Shown here: one piece after another, positions 43,097-52,458 of the stretch
Numbering within the stretch: the first letter of the stretch is position 1
How the letters are laid out: the number at the start of each line of letters is the position of its first letter
From: Betaproteobacteria bacterium
GTDB lineage: Bacteria > Pseudomonadota > Gammaproteobacteria > Burkholderiales > Burkholderiaceae_D
DNA length: 52,458 nt
Assembly: GCA_013287275.1 (NCBI GenBank)
Contig: JABDED010000015.1
Location: 1-52,458 of the forward strand
Direction: 5' to 3'
Notes under the pieces: model-generated
What the model saw: the letters and a program-made list of their open reading frames with translations, nothing else
Databases searched by the model: none
What the model was told of the DNA's origin: nothing
Position numbers and translations under genes: made by a program

Positions 43097-43699
43097 ATGC
43101 CCAGGCTTAAAATCAATGAATCCCCCTGCTCCGCCGCCCGCGCGCTTGACATACTGGGCGACCGCTGGACCTTGCTGCTGATACGGGAAGCGGTATTCGG
43201 CACCCACAGGTTCGACGATTTTGCCGAGCACCTGGGTATTGCGCGCAATGTGCTGTCTGCGCGCCTTGCCATGCTGGTAGAAAACGGCATCCTGGAACAG
43301 GAGCCGGTAGACAGCGAATCCAGGCGTTATGGCTACCACCTGACCCCGATGGGCCTGGATTTATTGCCGGTGCTGGTTTCCTTGATGCAGTGGGGCGACC
43401 GCTGGCTGCAAACCCCGGCATCGGTTCCGTTGCAGATCGTGGAGCGGAAAACCGGAGAAAAAATACCGGACATGCGGCCCAGCAACAAAGCCGGCAAGGC
43501 GCTGGCTTTTAAAGACCTGGACTGGATGCCCGGTCCCGGCGCCGACGATCCACGCATCGCCGCGCTGGTCGCCGCCTATGAATCGCAAAGGTCAACCGTA
43601 CCGCGCCCTGTGCCTTCTGCCCCCAGCATCATTTCCGCTGCAGACCGGCCAAGCACGAATGGACGCGTTATCAAGCGTCGCCAAACTTCGCGGCTGTGA
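43097..43699 (+). CDS. HxlR-family transcription regulator
   Basis: 200 residues. A winged helix HxlR domain (about 10-105) with the typical N-terminal Cys (SPCSAARALDILGDRWTLLL) and FDDFAEHLGIARNVLSARL. The longer tail (about 105-200) is polar and unassigned. It senses reactive or electrophilic signals through the Cys in some members. ATG 43097 follows AAGGAAG. Its stop overlaps the next gene by four bases, so the two are translationally coupled. Confidence 0.9.
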   Translation: MPRLKINESPCSAARALDILGDRWTLLLIREAVFGTHRFDDFAEHLGIARNVLSARLAMLVENGILEQEPVDSESRRYGYHLTPMGLDLLPVLVSLMQWGDRWLQTPASVPLQIVERKTGEKIPDMRPSNKAGKALAFKDLDWMPGPGADDPRIAALVAAYESQRSTVPRPVPSAPSIISAADRPSTNGRVIKRRQTSRL

Positions 43700-44151
43700 T
43701 CGAGATGCAGAACCTATTGGCATTTTTGCTGCTGATCATTTTTTCTTTGCTGGCGCTGGTGCATGTGTATTGGGCATGCGGCGGACAAAAGGGCGCGTCC
43801 ATTGCAGTGCCTGAGCGCCCTTCAAGAAGCAATTCCCTGACCATGGAAAAGGCATTTCAACCTGGCAGGGCCGGCACTTTGGCGGTGGCGCTTGTCTTGT
43901 TTGTGGTTGCCGCCATGGTCGCAGTGCGCAGCGGCATGTTGGGCATCAGTGTCGGGCACACCGGCCTGAATATTATGCGTCTTGCGCTGGCCATGGTGGC
44001 AATCGCCATGCTGCTGCGCGCAATCGGCGAATTCCGCTTGGTCGGCTTTTTCAAGAAAATCAGGAATACCCGCTTTGCCAGGATGGACACCCTGCTCTAC
44101 TCGCCCTTGTGTTGTGTGCTAGGCCTGGGCCTTGCCATACTGGTGCTGTAG
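43696..44151 (+). CDS. DUF3995-family membrane protein
   Basis: 151 residues from GTG 43696 (overlap GTGA with the HxlR stop), or 148 from ATG 43705. Four hydrophobic helices and the family motif LALVHVYWACGG near the start. Inner membrane; function unknown. Co-transcribed with the HxlR regulator, which may regulate it. A terminator follows. Confidence 0.85.
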   Translation: MIEMQNLLAFLLLIIFSLLALVHVYWACGGQKGASIAVPERPSRSNSLTMEKAFQPGRAGTLAVALVLFVVAAMVAVRSGMLGISVGHTGLNIMRLALAMVAIAMLLRAIGEFRLVGFFKKIRNTRFARMDTLLYSPLCCVLGLGLAILVL

Positions 44152-44164
44152 CTTGCACAAATAA

Positions 44165-44206
44165 AAAAATCCTCGCCCATCCGTTCACAGCAGTGCGAGG
44201 ATTTTT
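44165..44206. terminator. Bidirectional hairpin terminator
   Basis: A/T-flanked stem AAAAATCCTCGC / GCGAGGATTTTT with an 18-base loop, between the convergent DUF3995 and aldo/keto reductase genes. Confidence 0.85.
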
Positions 44207-44228
44207 GTATCTACCGGCGGCCGCTGGA

Positions 44229-45254
<1,026 letters not shown>

Positions 45255-45273
45255 GGCGGCGTGCTCCTGTGAT

Positions 45274-45300
45274 GGCAAATAAGGTAAATAAGGCAAGTAA
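45274..45300. repeat. Three tandem 9-bp repeats
   Basis: GGCAAATAA, GGTAAATAA, GGCAAGTAA in a row, in the leader of the aldo/keto reductase gene. Too short to infer a function. Confidence 0.6.
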
Positions 45301-45376
45301 GCCAGTTCCCGCAACCGGCTGCTTTGAGTGCGGTTTTGGAATGAATGGATTGTAGACGCATAAATTTCAACAATAA

Positions 45377-45394
45377 ATGGCATAAAATTGCCAT
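45377..45394. promoter_or_regulatory. Candidate LysR operator
   Basis: A perfect inverted repeat ATGGCA-TAAAAT-TGCCAT, 33 bases before the LysR start and between the divergent LysR and aldo/keto reductase genes. Confidence 0.5.
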
Positions 45395-45427
45395 CACTAT
45401 TCAATATTCGCCAACAGTGAGGCCGCT

Positions 45428-46345
45428 ATGGACCGCATTCACGCCATGCAGATATTTACCCGCATCGTTGAACTGGGCAGCTTTACCCGCGCCGCCGACA
45501 GCATGTTGCTGCCGCGCGCGACGGTGACCCATACCATCAAACAGCTGGAAAGCTATCTCGGCACGCGGCTGCTGCAAAGGACCACGCGCCAGGTCAGCAC
45601 CACGCTGGACGGCGAGGCCTATTACCATCGCTGCGTGCGCCTGCTGGCAGATCTGGAAGAAACCGAATCGGCCTTCAGCCACAGTACAGCCAATCCCAAG
45701 GGCAAGCTGAGGGTCAGCCTGCAGGGCTCGCTGGGCCGGACCATCGTCATCCCGGCGCTACCGGCTTTCCATCAGCGCTATCCACAGATAGAACTGGAAA
45801 TCGGCATGGGCGACCGCCTGGTGGACCTGGTCAGGGAGGGAGTCGATTGCGTGTTGCGCGGCGGCGAGTTGCGCGACTCCACGATGGTGGGCAGGCGGGT
45901 TGCATCGATGCTGCAGATCACCTGCGCCAGCGCCGCTTATCTGGAAAAGTACGGCGAACCCAGGACCCTGGATGAGCTGCACCACCACCAAGCAGTCAAT
46001 TACATCTCATCGCAAACAGGAAGGCCGATGGATTTCGAGTTTGAAGTGGAAGGGACGACGCACAGGCTGGCGATGGGCGGCGTAGTCTCGGTCAATGACG
46101 CCGACGCCTACATGGCCAGCTGTGAAGCCGGATTTGGCCTGATCCAGATGCCGCGCCACGGCCTGGCCAGGCAACTGGCCGAAGGAACGCTAAAGGAGGT
46201 CTTGCCCGCGTGGCGCCCTGCCCCCATGCCCTTGTCTGTGCTGTACCCGCACCATCGCCAGTTATCGCCGCGGGTACGCGTGTTTGTCGAATGGCTAAGC
46301 GGACTGATGGCCGCGATGCCGGATACCGTGCCGCCGCAAACCTGA
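45428..46345 (+). CDS. LysR-family transcriptional regulator
   Basis: 305 residues. N-terminal helix-turn-helix (about 1-60, MQIFTRIVELGSFTRAAD, ATVTHTIKQLESYLGTRLL) and a substrate-binding domain (about 92-295), of the CrgA/AaeR-like class. ATG 45428 follows GAGG. Divergent from the aldo/keto reductase across 173 bases, so that gene is the likely target. Confidence 0.93.
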   Translation: MDRIHAMQIFTRIVELGSFTRAADSMLLPRATVTHTIKQLESYLGTRLLQRTTRQVSTTLDGEAYYHRCVRLLADLEETESAFSHSTANPKGKLRVSLQGSLGRTIVIPALPAFHQRYPQIELEIGMGDRLVDLVREGVDCVLRGGELRDSTMVGRRVASMLQITCASAAYLEKYGEPRTLDELHHHQAVNYISSQTGRPMDFEFEVEGTTHRLAMGGVVSVNDADAYMASCEAGFGLIQMPRHGLARQLAEGTLKEVLPAWRPAPMPLSVLYPHHRQLSPRVRVFVEWLSGLMAAMPDTVPPQT

Positions 46346-46480
46346 TTACAGAAAACAAATAGGCTTCTCGCCCCGCCCGACAAGCTTAATATATTTATTT
46401 GCGGTAATATTCCAGGTCTGGCGGCACATGCCGCCGCCCGCGCACCAGCGCCCAGACCAGTTTAAAAAAGGGAAGCAGGA

Positions 46481-48205
46481 ATGATTTCTAAAAAGTATTC
46501 GTTAAAGCCTTTACTCTTGCTCGGCACCCTGGCCGGCATCTCCGTCCACGCAATTGCTGCCGGCGGCTCCGCCAAGGCGGCCGGCGCCATCAATGGCGAC
46601 GAACTGCTGCAGCATATCAAGGTATTGGCATCCGACGACTTTGAGGGACGCGGCCCGGCCAGCAACGGCGAAGTAAAAACGGTGACTTACATTACCGAAC
46701 AATTCAAGAAGCTCGGCCTGGCTCCCGGCAATCCGGACGGCAGCTATGTGCAAAAAGTGCCTTTGCTGGGCACCACGTCCGCGCCTACGCTGAGCCTGAA
46801 CGTGGGCGGCAAGGAACAGAAATTGCGCTACCCGGACGAGTTTGTCGCCTGGTCGCCGCAGGCCCAATCCAACATCAAGATCGACCAGTCCGAGCTGGTC
46901 TTTGTCGGCTACGGCGTGATCGCCCCTGAATATCACTGGGATGACTATAAAGGCATGGACCTGAAAAGCAAGACCCTGGTCATGCTGATCAATGACCCGG
47001 CTATCCCTGATCCTAAAAACCCTTCCCAGCTTGATCCCAAGATGTTCAAGGGCAAGGAAATGACTTACTACGGGCGCTGGACCTATAAATTTGAAATGGC
47101 AGCTAAACTGGGTGCTGCGGCGGCGCTGATCGTGCATGAAACCAAGCCCGCATCTTATCCGTATGAAGTGGTCAAAAACAGCTGGGGCCGCGAAAACTTC
47201 AGCATCTATGACCCCGCAGGAAACCCGGATTTCCCGGCAGTGCCCGGATGGATGCCGGTAGAGCGCGCGAAAGAACTGTTCAGCGTCAGCGGCCTGGATT
47301 TTGACGCGATGAAAAAAGCGGCGCTGTCCAGGGATTTCAAGCCCGTGAAGATGGGCGTTACCGCCAGCTATGCCGTCAGCAACAAGATCAACCAGGTGGA
47401 GTCCAATAATGTGGTCGCCAGGATAGAGGGCTCGGACCCGGCGCTGAAAGACGAATACATCATATATACCGCGCACTGGGACCATCTCGGCATCAATGAG
47501 GCATTGCCAGGCCCGCGCACCGGCAAGATCTACCACGGCGCACTGGACAACGCCTCCGGCGTTGCCAGTCTGCTGGAATTGGCCAAGGCCTATAAGGCGC
47601 TGCCGGTAGCGCCGAAGCGCAGCATCCTGTTCATCGCCACCACATCGGAAGAACAAGGCCTGCTGGGCGCGCGCTACTATGCGCGCAATCCGCTGTACCC
47701 GCTAGCCAAGACCCTGATCGACATCAACATCGACGGCATCAACCCCTGGGGCAAGACTAAGGACGTGAAGATCATAGGCTACGGCAAATCCAGCGCCGAC
47801 GACCTGGTGCGCAAAGTGGCCAAGACCCAGGGCCGCACCACCAGCTCCGAAGCGCATCCTGAATCCGGAGGCTTTTACCGCGGCGACCAGTTTGAATTCG
47901 CCAAGGTCGGCGTGCCTGTCATCTACGCCAGCAGCGGCACCCAGTTCATCGGCAAATCCCCCAAATTCGCGCTGGAAAAATCCGAGGACTACACTGCGCA
48001 TAGCTATCACAAAGTCAGCGACGTCGTGAACAAGGACTGGGATTTTGGCGGTGTGGTAGAAGATATGCGCATGCTGTTTGAAGCGGGTTACGAAGTTGCG
48101 CAAGGCAAGGCGAAACCTGAGTGGAAGGCCGATGCGGAGTTCAAGGCGGCCCGGGATAGCTCGCAGCAGGCGGCAGGCAAGCCGGTGGGCACAGGTTCGC
48201 AGTGA
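46481..48205 (+). CDS. M28-family zinc peptidase, exported
   Basis: 574 residues. Signal peptide (about 1-26). A PA-type insert (about 130-250) and the M28 di-zinc core: AHWDHLG (H332), GALDNASG (D356), TSEEQGLLG, DINIDG and the last zinc His in YHKVSD. A probable periplasmic aminopeptidase that releases residues from peptides. ATG 46481 follows GGAAGCAGGA. Single gene; the terminator at 48268 follows. Confidence 0.93.
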   Translation: MISKKYSLKPLLLLGTLAGISVHAIAAGGSAKAAGAINGDELLQHIKVLASDDFEGRGPASNGEVKTVTYITEQFKKLGLAPGNPDGSYVQKVPLLGTTSAPTLSLNVGGKEQKLRYPDEFVAWSPQAQSNIKIDQSELVFVGYGVIAPEYHWDDYKGMDLKSKTLVMLINDPAIPDPKNPSQLDPKMFKGKEMTYYGRWTYKFEMAAKLGAAAALIVHETKPASYPYEVVKNSWGRENFSIYDPAGNPDFPAVPGWMPVERAKELFSVSGLDFDAMKKAALSRDFKPVKMGVTASYAVSNKINQVESNNVVARIEGSDPALKDEYIIYTAHWDHLGINEALPGPRTGKIYHGALDNASGVASLLELAKAYKALPVAPKRSILFIATTSEEQGLLGARYYARNPLYPLAKTLIDINIDGINPWGKTKDVKIIGYGKSSADDLVRKVAKTQGRTTSSEAHPESGGFYRGDQFEFAKVGVPVIYASSGTQFIGKSPKFALEKSEDYTAHSYHKVSDVVNKDWDFGGVVEDMRMLFEAGYEVAQGKAKPEWKADAEFKAARDSSQQAAGKPVGTGSQ

Positions 48206-48267
48206 TCTGCTGGATGCGCAGCGTATTCGATTTTCGCTAGCGAATCTCAGGAAGCAAACAAGAAAGC

Positions 48268-48299
48268 AAGCAAGCAGCCGGTATGGTGCTTGCTTTTTT
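48268..48299. terminator. Bidirectional terminator between M28 and HiPIP genes
   Basis: A 9-bp stem AAGCAAGCA / TGCTTGCTT with a 10-base loop, followed by TTTTA on plus and TCTTGTTT on minus. It touches the HiPIP stop. Confidence 0.85.
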
Positions 48300-48579
48300 A
48301 CTTCCTGGTAAACGCCATGCACCAGCCGTCGCGGTCTATTTGTCCGGCTACGACGCGGCAGGCGCCCTGGGTACCGCTGCCGTCTGCCGGAGGAATGAAT
48401 GCCGCGCAATCCGCGCATCTCTGGCCGTCCTTGGGACGGTCTTGATAGTGCAGGTCGAAGCGGGATGCGCCGGCCGCGGCGTCCCGGTACAGGCCTGCCA
48501 GTGGAAGCGCCGCCAGCGACACCAGCGCCACGGCGCCTTGCTTCAGCATGCGGCGGCGCTGGCAGTGTTGTGCGTCCAT
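48298..48579 (-). CDS. High-potential iron-sulfur protein (HiPIP), Tat-exported
   Basis: 93 residues. The N-terminus RRRMLKQGAVALVSLAAL is a Tat-type signal. The mature domain has four cysteines in the HiPIP order (CADC, then one about 16 residues later in GACR, then one in GWCMAF), which bind one [4Fe-4S] cluster. A periplasmic single-electron carrier, usually between a donor and a cytochrome or oxidase. It starts 28 bases after the stop of the cytochrome-porin gene on the same strand, so the two are probably one operon and the HiPIP may take electrons from it. Confidence 0.92.
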   Translation of the reverse strand: MDAQHCQRRRMLKQGAVALVSLAALPLAGLYRDAAAGASRFDLHYQDRPKDGQRCADCAAFIPPADGSGTQGACRVVAGQIDRDGWCMAFTRK

Positions 48580-48607
48580 TTTTGATTGTTCCTTTCAAAT
48601 CGAGGGC

Positions 48608-49933
48608 CTAAAACATCAGCCAGGTCATCAGATACAGGGTGTTGTTATTCCTGGCATTCCTGCCGAAGCCGTCGTAATTGCTCGCGGCCCCGTTAAACCG
48701 TGTGTAACCGGTGTACTGCAGCGCAATGCGGATGTCGCGGCGCGGCAGATAGTTCAATTCAACGACATAGCCATTGCTATTGGGGCTGCCGCCGGCACTG
48801 CCGGTTACCGGCGCGCCGGTGTTGTACAACAGGTCGTCGCCGTTGCCGCGCAGCGAAAAATAGCTGAGGTTGATCCCGTATTGCTTCTGATAGTAGTAGC
48901 TTAGCTTGCTGCGAAACGACTTGAGGACGTCGCTTTGATTGCTGAACGACGACGCATTCCAACGCTGGTTTTCGCGGATAGTGTTGAGTTGCGCAGAAAA
49001 GCGATGGCGATCGGTAATGTATTGGTACTGGGCGTCGAAACCGATGTCGCGCAGGCGGTCAGCCGCGCCGAAGGGCATGCCGCTGTCCGGATAGCGATTG
49101 ATGTTGATGCCATACGTGCCGAGCATGGCCGAATGCATGCCTGCCCCCCACTCATGCTGCAAGGCCAGGCGCCAGTAGGGATTCAAGCCCCGCAGCGCAG
49201 CGTCGCCGGCATGATCGGTGCCCGCACGGAGCAGCGAGAAGGCCTTGTCGGCAGTACGGTAAGCGCTCAGCTCTGCGTATACCGTGTTATGCCAAAGCGC
49301 GTAGGCTCCGAACCCGGCCACTTGCTGGCCCAGGCTTTCTATCACTGTGCCGGCATTCGGGGCCGGCGCGACCGGTGACGATGCGAATGGAAATCCCCAG
49401 ATGGGGCCGGTATTATAAATATCTTGCACCATGGGGTTGTTGTGCAGCGTCACGCCGGCAATCGTTGCTTGCGGACTTTCGCCGAACCTCTGCGCGTAGC
49501 GCAGGTCGAGATTGTCGATGCTGGTGTGGTGCGCGACGCCGTCATAAGTGACCTGGCTAAAGATGCCGAGCTGCTCGGCAAGTTTGCCGGAAACAAACAC
49601 GCTGGCTTGTTGCAACACCAGTTCCCGGTCCTTGGGGAAATTATCCGCCTGCCTGGGATCGACGTTAGCTGTTGACGTGCGCGACACCTGCAACATGCCC
49701 GCCAGCGGCACCCGCAGTTGCTCGCCTAACGTATAGCCGTTCAGTTTGAATAGCCTGCCGGTAGGCGTGAGTTCCGGCCAGCTCACATGGCATGTCATAC
49801 AATCGAGCTTGGTTTGCCGCGCGAAGCTGGGGACGGCATGGGCCGGCTGCATCATGAGCAACAAGAGAACCGGCAAGAAAAATATCCCCGCCATGCGCGC
49901 GGGACTATATGCAAGCGACTGCTGGATAGGCAT
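48608..49933 (-). CDS. Cyc2-like fused c-type cytochrome / outer-membrane porin
   Basis: 441 residues from ATG 49933 (GCGGAG upstream); the frame runs on to 50161 without a better start. Signal peptide to about residue 33 (AHA). The mature N-terminus VPSFARQTKLDCMTCH holds one heme motif CxxCH and continues PELTPTGRLFKLNGYTL. The remaining 350 residues have alternating, aromatic-rich strands and end in Phe, as outer-membrane barrels do. This is the layout of Cyc2, the monoheme cytochrome-porin of iron oxidisers, though many heterotrophs carry homologues. Electron transfer across the outer membrane is plausible; the substrate is unproven. HiPIP follows. Confidence 0.85.
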   Translation of the reverse strand: MPIQQSLAYSPARMAGIFFLPVLLLLMMQPAHAVPSFARQTKLDCMTCHVSWPELTPTGRLFKLNGYTLGEQLRVPLAGMLQVSRTSTANVDPRQADNFPKDRELVLQQASVFVSGKLAEQLGIFSQVTYDGVAHHTSIDNLDLRYAQRFGESPQATIAGVTLHNNPMVQDIYNTGPIWGFPFASSPVAPAPNAGTVIESLGQQVAGFGAYALWHNTVYAELSAYRTADKAFSLLRAGTDHAGDAALRGLNPYWRLALQHEWGAGMHSAMLGTYGININRYPDSGMPFGAADRLRDIGFDAQYQYITDRHRFSAQLNTIRENQRWNASSFSNQSDVLKSFRSKLSYYYQKQYGINLSYFSLRGNGDDLLYNTGAPVTGSAGGSPNSNGYVVELNYLPRRDIRIALQYTGYTRFNGAASNYDGFGRNARNNNTLYLMTWLMF

Positions 49934-50280
49934 GATGCAACTCCGCAAAAATAAATTTCTTGCAGCGCGAATAGCGTTGCGGCTTTGCTGAAAACGGTAT
50001 TGGGGCTGATGCGTACGATGGCAAGCGGCAGGCAAGCAGTCCGCGTGCCCGTCCCTGGGTACCTGCTGAATGTCAATGAATGCCAGCTTCACCGGTAGAT
50101 GCGGTTTGCACTTAAAAAAGTTCACACGTGCAGTGGGATTTATATCGACGCTTGTTAGCAAGCGGTCTGCGCATTGATGAAGCTGCCATGACTATCGATG
50201 CTGCCAGGAAAACGCCGTCATGTATAGATTTTGAGGGGAGTGACATTGCAACATTGGCCCGCGGATTGCCGTCGACGAAG
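49934..50280. other. 347-bp gene-free region upstream of the cytochrome-porin
   Basis: No supported gene. It contains a perfect hairpin CGCTTG-TTAG-CAAGCG (50149-50164). On the minus strand a -10-like TATAAA (about 50140-50145) is just downstream of this hairpin, so the hairpin may be an operator. The -35 is not clear. Confidence 0.4.
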
Positions 50281-51243
50281 TCACTGCCGCGAACGCAACT
50301 CCCGCACCCCGCGCCCTATCTTGCGCCGCAAAAGCGTACGCAAAGTAACGCCATCCGCATAGCCCACCTGCGAAGCGATCTGGTCTATGCTCGCGCTGCT
50401 GGTTTGCAGCAAATGCACCGCCCTCTCGACCCGCAGATCCTGGAAGTAGGACAAAGGCGTCTTGCCCAGCACCGCGCGCAAACGCCGCGCCAGCGTGCGC
50501 TCGCTGGTGCCGGTCGCTTTCGCCGCTTCGCTCAGCAAGAATCCTTCGGCCAGCTTGCCGCGCGCCCATTGCTCAAAGCGTTCCACGACCGGATCGGTAT
50601 GCGCCAGATGATCGGGGATCACAAATGCGGCCTGTGAAGGGCGCGGCTCTATCACCAGGTAGCGCGCGGTCATCGCCGCCAATGCCGGGCTGATGCTGCG
50701 CACCAGCCACAGCGCCAGGTCCAGATGCCCAAGTGCAGCGCCGGCGGTTATCCGGTTGGCGGAATTGACCAGCATATGCGACTCATCCAGCTTGACTACG
50801 GGAAACAGCTCACGGAACAGTGGCGCCAGCCACCAGGACGTGGTGGCGCTATGCCCATCCAGCAAACCCGCATTGGCCAGCATGAAGGTGCCGGTGCAGG
50901 CAGCGGCAATCATGCTGCCGCCATCGGCCCAGCCCTTCAGTATCTTGCCGATATCCGCCACTTCCTTGCGCTGCAAGGCGGCGCGCACCTGCTCCGGCAT
51001 TTTTGCCCCCATTGCCGGCACCAGCACCACGTCCGGCCTGTCCAGGCCGGACGCAGGCGCAACCGGCACGGTAAAGCCATGGCTGGTGCGTATATGCTTG
51101 CGCACAGACAACAATTGCACGTCGAAACGGCAAGCCGGATCGCCTCCCATTGCAGCCAGTTCATTGGCAATGCCGAAGGTATCCAGCAAGGTGGACAGGC
51201 CGGTATCAAACACATCATCAACGACCAGGATATAGATTTTCAT
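50281..51243 (-). CDS. GlxA-type AraC-family transcription regulator
   Basis: 320 residues from ATG 51243; the frame extends to 51294 with ATG 51255 as an alternative. An N-terminal DJ-1/PfpI-like domain (about 1-185, MKIYILVVDDVFDTGL; AAACTGTFMLANAGLLDG) and a C-terminal AraC helix-turn-helix pair (about 220-318, FLLSEAAKATGTSERTLARRLRA; IDQIASQVGYADGVTLRTLLRR). It divergently flanks the ABM-domain gene, which it probably controls. Confidence 0.9.
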   Translation of the reverse strand: MKIYILVVDDVFDTGLSTLLDTFGIANELAAMGGDPACRFDVQLLSVRKHIRTSHGFTVPVAPASGLDRPDVVLVPAMGAKMPEQVRAALQRKEVADIGKILKGWADGGSMIAAACTGTFMLANAGLLDGHSATTSWWLAPLFRELFPVVKLDESHMLVNSANRITAGAALGHLDLALWLVRSISPALAAMTARYLVIEPRPSQAAFVIPDHLAHTDPVVERFEQWARGKLAEGFLLSEAAKATGTSERTLARRLRAVLGKTPLSYFQDLRVERAVHLLQTSSASIDQIASQVGYADGVTLRTLLRRKIGRGVRELRSRQ

Positions 51244-51376
51244 GGCAGGAATCATAGCATAACTGTCATTCCTGCCACTTATATGCGAACGCATTGAGGC
51301 CTATCATCGCTCCTGTTGTTCAAGCACACAACACATCCCACCACTGGGACGCATTTAAATTAAAAGGAGATACACC

Positions 51377-51679
51377 ATGGTAAAACTCGCATTGCTGGTA
51401 CGCCTGGAAGCGAAGGCAGGGAAAGAAACGGAAGTGGCAAGCTTCCTGGAAAGCGCGTTGCCGCTGGCCAACCAGGAAGCCAGGACCATCGCCTGGTTTG
51501 CATTGCGCATGGGCCCGTCGACCTTCGGCGTGTTTGATGCATTTGCCGACGAGGATGGGCGCTCCGCCCACCTGGCAGGCCCTATCGCCGCAGCGCTGAT
51601 GGCCAAGGCGGGTGAATTGCTGTCGCAGCCGCCGGTGATAGAAAAGGTGGATTTGCTGGCGGTAAAATTGCCGGCTTAA
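51377..51679 (+). CDS. ABM-domain monooxygenase-like protein
   Basis: 100 residues, a single antibiotic-biosynthesis-monooxygenase (ABM) fold. Visible: LLVRLEAKAGKETEVASFL, then WFALRMG and FGVFDAFAD. ABM proteins form dimers; some are cofactor-free oxygenases for quinols or polyketides. Substrate unknown. ATG 51377 follows AAAGGAG. The divergent GlxA-type regulator suggests it is inducible. Confidence 0.88.
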   Translation: MVKLALLVRLEAKAGKETEVASFLESALPLANQEARTIAWFALRMGPSTFGVFDAFADEDGRSAHLAGPIAAALMAKAGELLSQPPVIEKVDLLAVKLPA

Positions 51680-51727
51680 ATACACCGACAATAAATACCT
51701 GCACATAAGTCGAACATAAGCGGCACA

Positions 51728-51760
51728 TAAAAAAAACCTCGCGGACTGCGGTTCGCGAGG
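51728..51760 (-). terminator. Rho-independent terminator of lpdA
   Basis: On the minus strand: CCTCGCG-N10-CGCGAGG followed by TTTTTTTTATG. A weaker signal exists for the ABM gene on the plus strand. Confidence 0.88.
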
Positions 51761-51804
51761 CTTTCGTGTTGCTGCCCGGCTTTATCGGGCAACTTATTTT
51801 TACT

Positions 51805-52458
51805 TTACTTTTTACGCGCAGGCGGCAAATCGGTGCACACACCCTCGAACACTTCGGCCGCCATCCCTATCGACTCACCCAGCGTAGGATGGGGGTGGAT
51901 GGTCTTGCCGATATCGACTGCATCCGCACCCATTTCTATCGCCAGTGCCAGTTCGCCTATCATGTCGCCCGCATGGGTGCCGACGATGCCGCCGCCGACG
52001 ATGCGATGCGTCTCTGCATCGAACAACAGCTTGGTAAAGCCCTCGTCGCGGCCGTTTGCCACTGCGCGGCCTGAAGCAGCCCATGGGAAGTGGCCCTTCT
52101 CCAGCTTGATGCCCTTGGCCTTGGCTTCGTCTTCGGTGATACCTACCCATGCCACTTCAGGGTCGGTATAGGCAACGGATGGGATCACCGTTGCATCGAA
52201 ATGCGACTTGAGTCCGCTGGCCGCCTCTGCCGCGACGTGCGCCTCATGCACGGCCTTGTGCGCCAGCATGGGCTGGCCGACCAGGTCGCCGATCGCAAAG
52301 ATATGCGGCACATTGGTGCGCATTTGCTTGTCAACATTGATGAAGCCGCGATCGGTGACGCTGACGCCGGCCTTGTCGGCGGCAATCTTCTTGCCGTTGG
52401 GGCTGCGGCCGACGGCCACCAGCACCATGTCATAGATTTGCGGCTCCGGCGCGGTGAC
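51805..52458 (-). CDS. lpdA: Dihydrolipoyl dehydrogenase, C-terminal part (5' end beyond the window)
   Basis: The last 217 residues are present. Visible: VAVGRSPN, the FAD-binding FAIGDLVGQPMLAHKA, the dimerisation domain with VAYTDPEVAWVG, and the catalytic HPHPTLGE of the His-Glu pair. FAD flavoprotein that reoxidises the lipoyl group of 2-oxoacid dehydrogenase complexes with NAD. The redox-active disulphide lies in the missing N-terminal part. Probably the last gene of a pdh or odh operon; a strong terminator follows. Confidence 0.93.
   Translation of the reverse strand, partial: VTAPEPQIYDMVLVAVGRSPNGKKIAADKAGVSVTDRGFINVDKQMRTNVPHIFAIGDLVGQPMLAHKAVHEAHVAAEAASGLKSHFDATVIPSVAYTDPEVAWVGITEDEAKAKGIKLEKGHFPWAASGRAVANGRDEGFTKLLFDAETHRIVGGGIVGTHAGDMIGELALAIEMGADAVDIGKTIHPHPTLGESIGMAAEVFEGVCTDLPPARKK

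Noticed and set aside
45274-45300. Three 9-bp tandem repeats as a CRISPR or phase-variation tract
   Set aside because: Only three short imperfect units, not in a promoter spacer or coding frame; recorded only as a repeat.

Overview
The window looks like chromosomal DNA of a betaproteobacterium (Burkholderiales, most likely Oxalobacteraceae, near Herminiimonas, Collimonas or Undibacterium). This is an inference from gene types and codon and GC style (3-hydroxybutyrate dehydrogenase, a tricorn-type protease, glycine-zipper lipoproteins, many GGDEF/EAL and histidine-kinase genes, moderately high GC). No rRNA, tRNA, CRISPR array, transposase or phage gene was seen.

Layout. 1-7.4 kb: c-di-GMP signalling on the minus strand. 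An operon reads HDOD-GAF-histidine kinase > REC-PAS-GGDEF-EAL > Sel1-repeat protein (cut by the left edge), and a separate membrane GGDEF cyclase follows. 7.7-16.7 kb: housekeeping genes, namely a variant cysS, a palindromic repeat, bdhA, htpG behind a clear sigma-32 promoter, a glycine-zipper lipoprotein, an Mpo1-like protein, a deoxyinosine-type DNA glycosylase, a spermidine-synthase-like protein and a stand-alone GspE/PilB-type ATPase. 16.8-24.9 kb: a MASE1-CHASE-PAS histidine kinase whose 3' end appears twice, on either side of a low-GC HNH endonuclease gene, then two SDR genes, a ferredoxin-type reductase and a LysR regulator. 24.9-31.1 kb: a promoter-leader-terminator unit in front of argD, a tricorn-type protease and an alpha/beta hydrolase.

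31.1-43 kb: a dense stress island. It holds small proteins of families often linked to stress or the envelope (PA2169/DUF2383, GlsB/YeaQ, two CsbD, DUF883, BON, lmo0937/DUF5670, two glycine-zipper lipoproteins, a Cys-repeat secreted protein) and a PerM-type transporter. Interleaved with them are a NarL-type response regulator, a single-domain receiver, a CHASE3-like histidine kinase and a Crp/Fnr-type regulator. The layout suggests that the regulators control the small genes, but this is inference.

43-52.4 kb: HxlR regulator plus DUF3995 protein; aldo/keto reductase with a divergent LysR regulator; M28 peptidase; a two-gene electron-transfer unit made of a Cyc2-like cytochrome-porin followed by a HiPIP; a GlxA-type AraC regulator divergent from an ABM-domain monooxygenase; and the 3' part of lpdA, cut by the right edge.

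Most interesting: (1) the Cyc2-like cytochrome-porin and HiPIP pair, a candidate electron path across the outer membrane; (2) the HNH island bordered by an imperfect 30-bp duplication of the kinase 3' end; (3) a possible small RNA or attenuator before argD; (4) the stress island and its hairpins.
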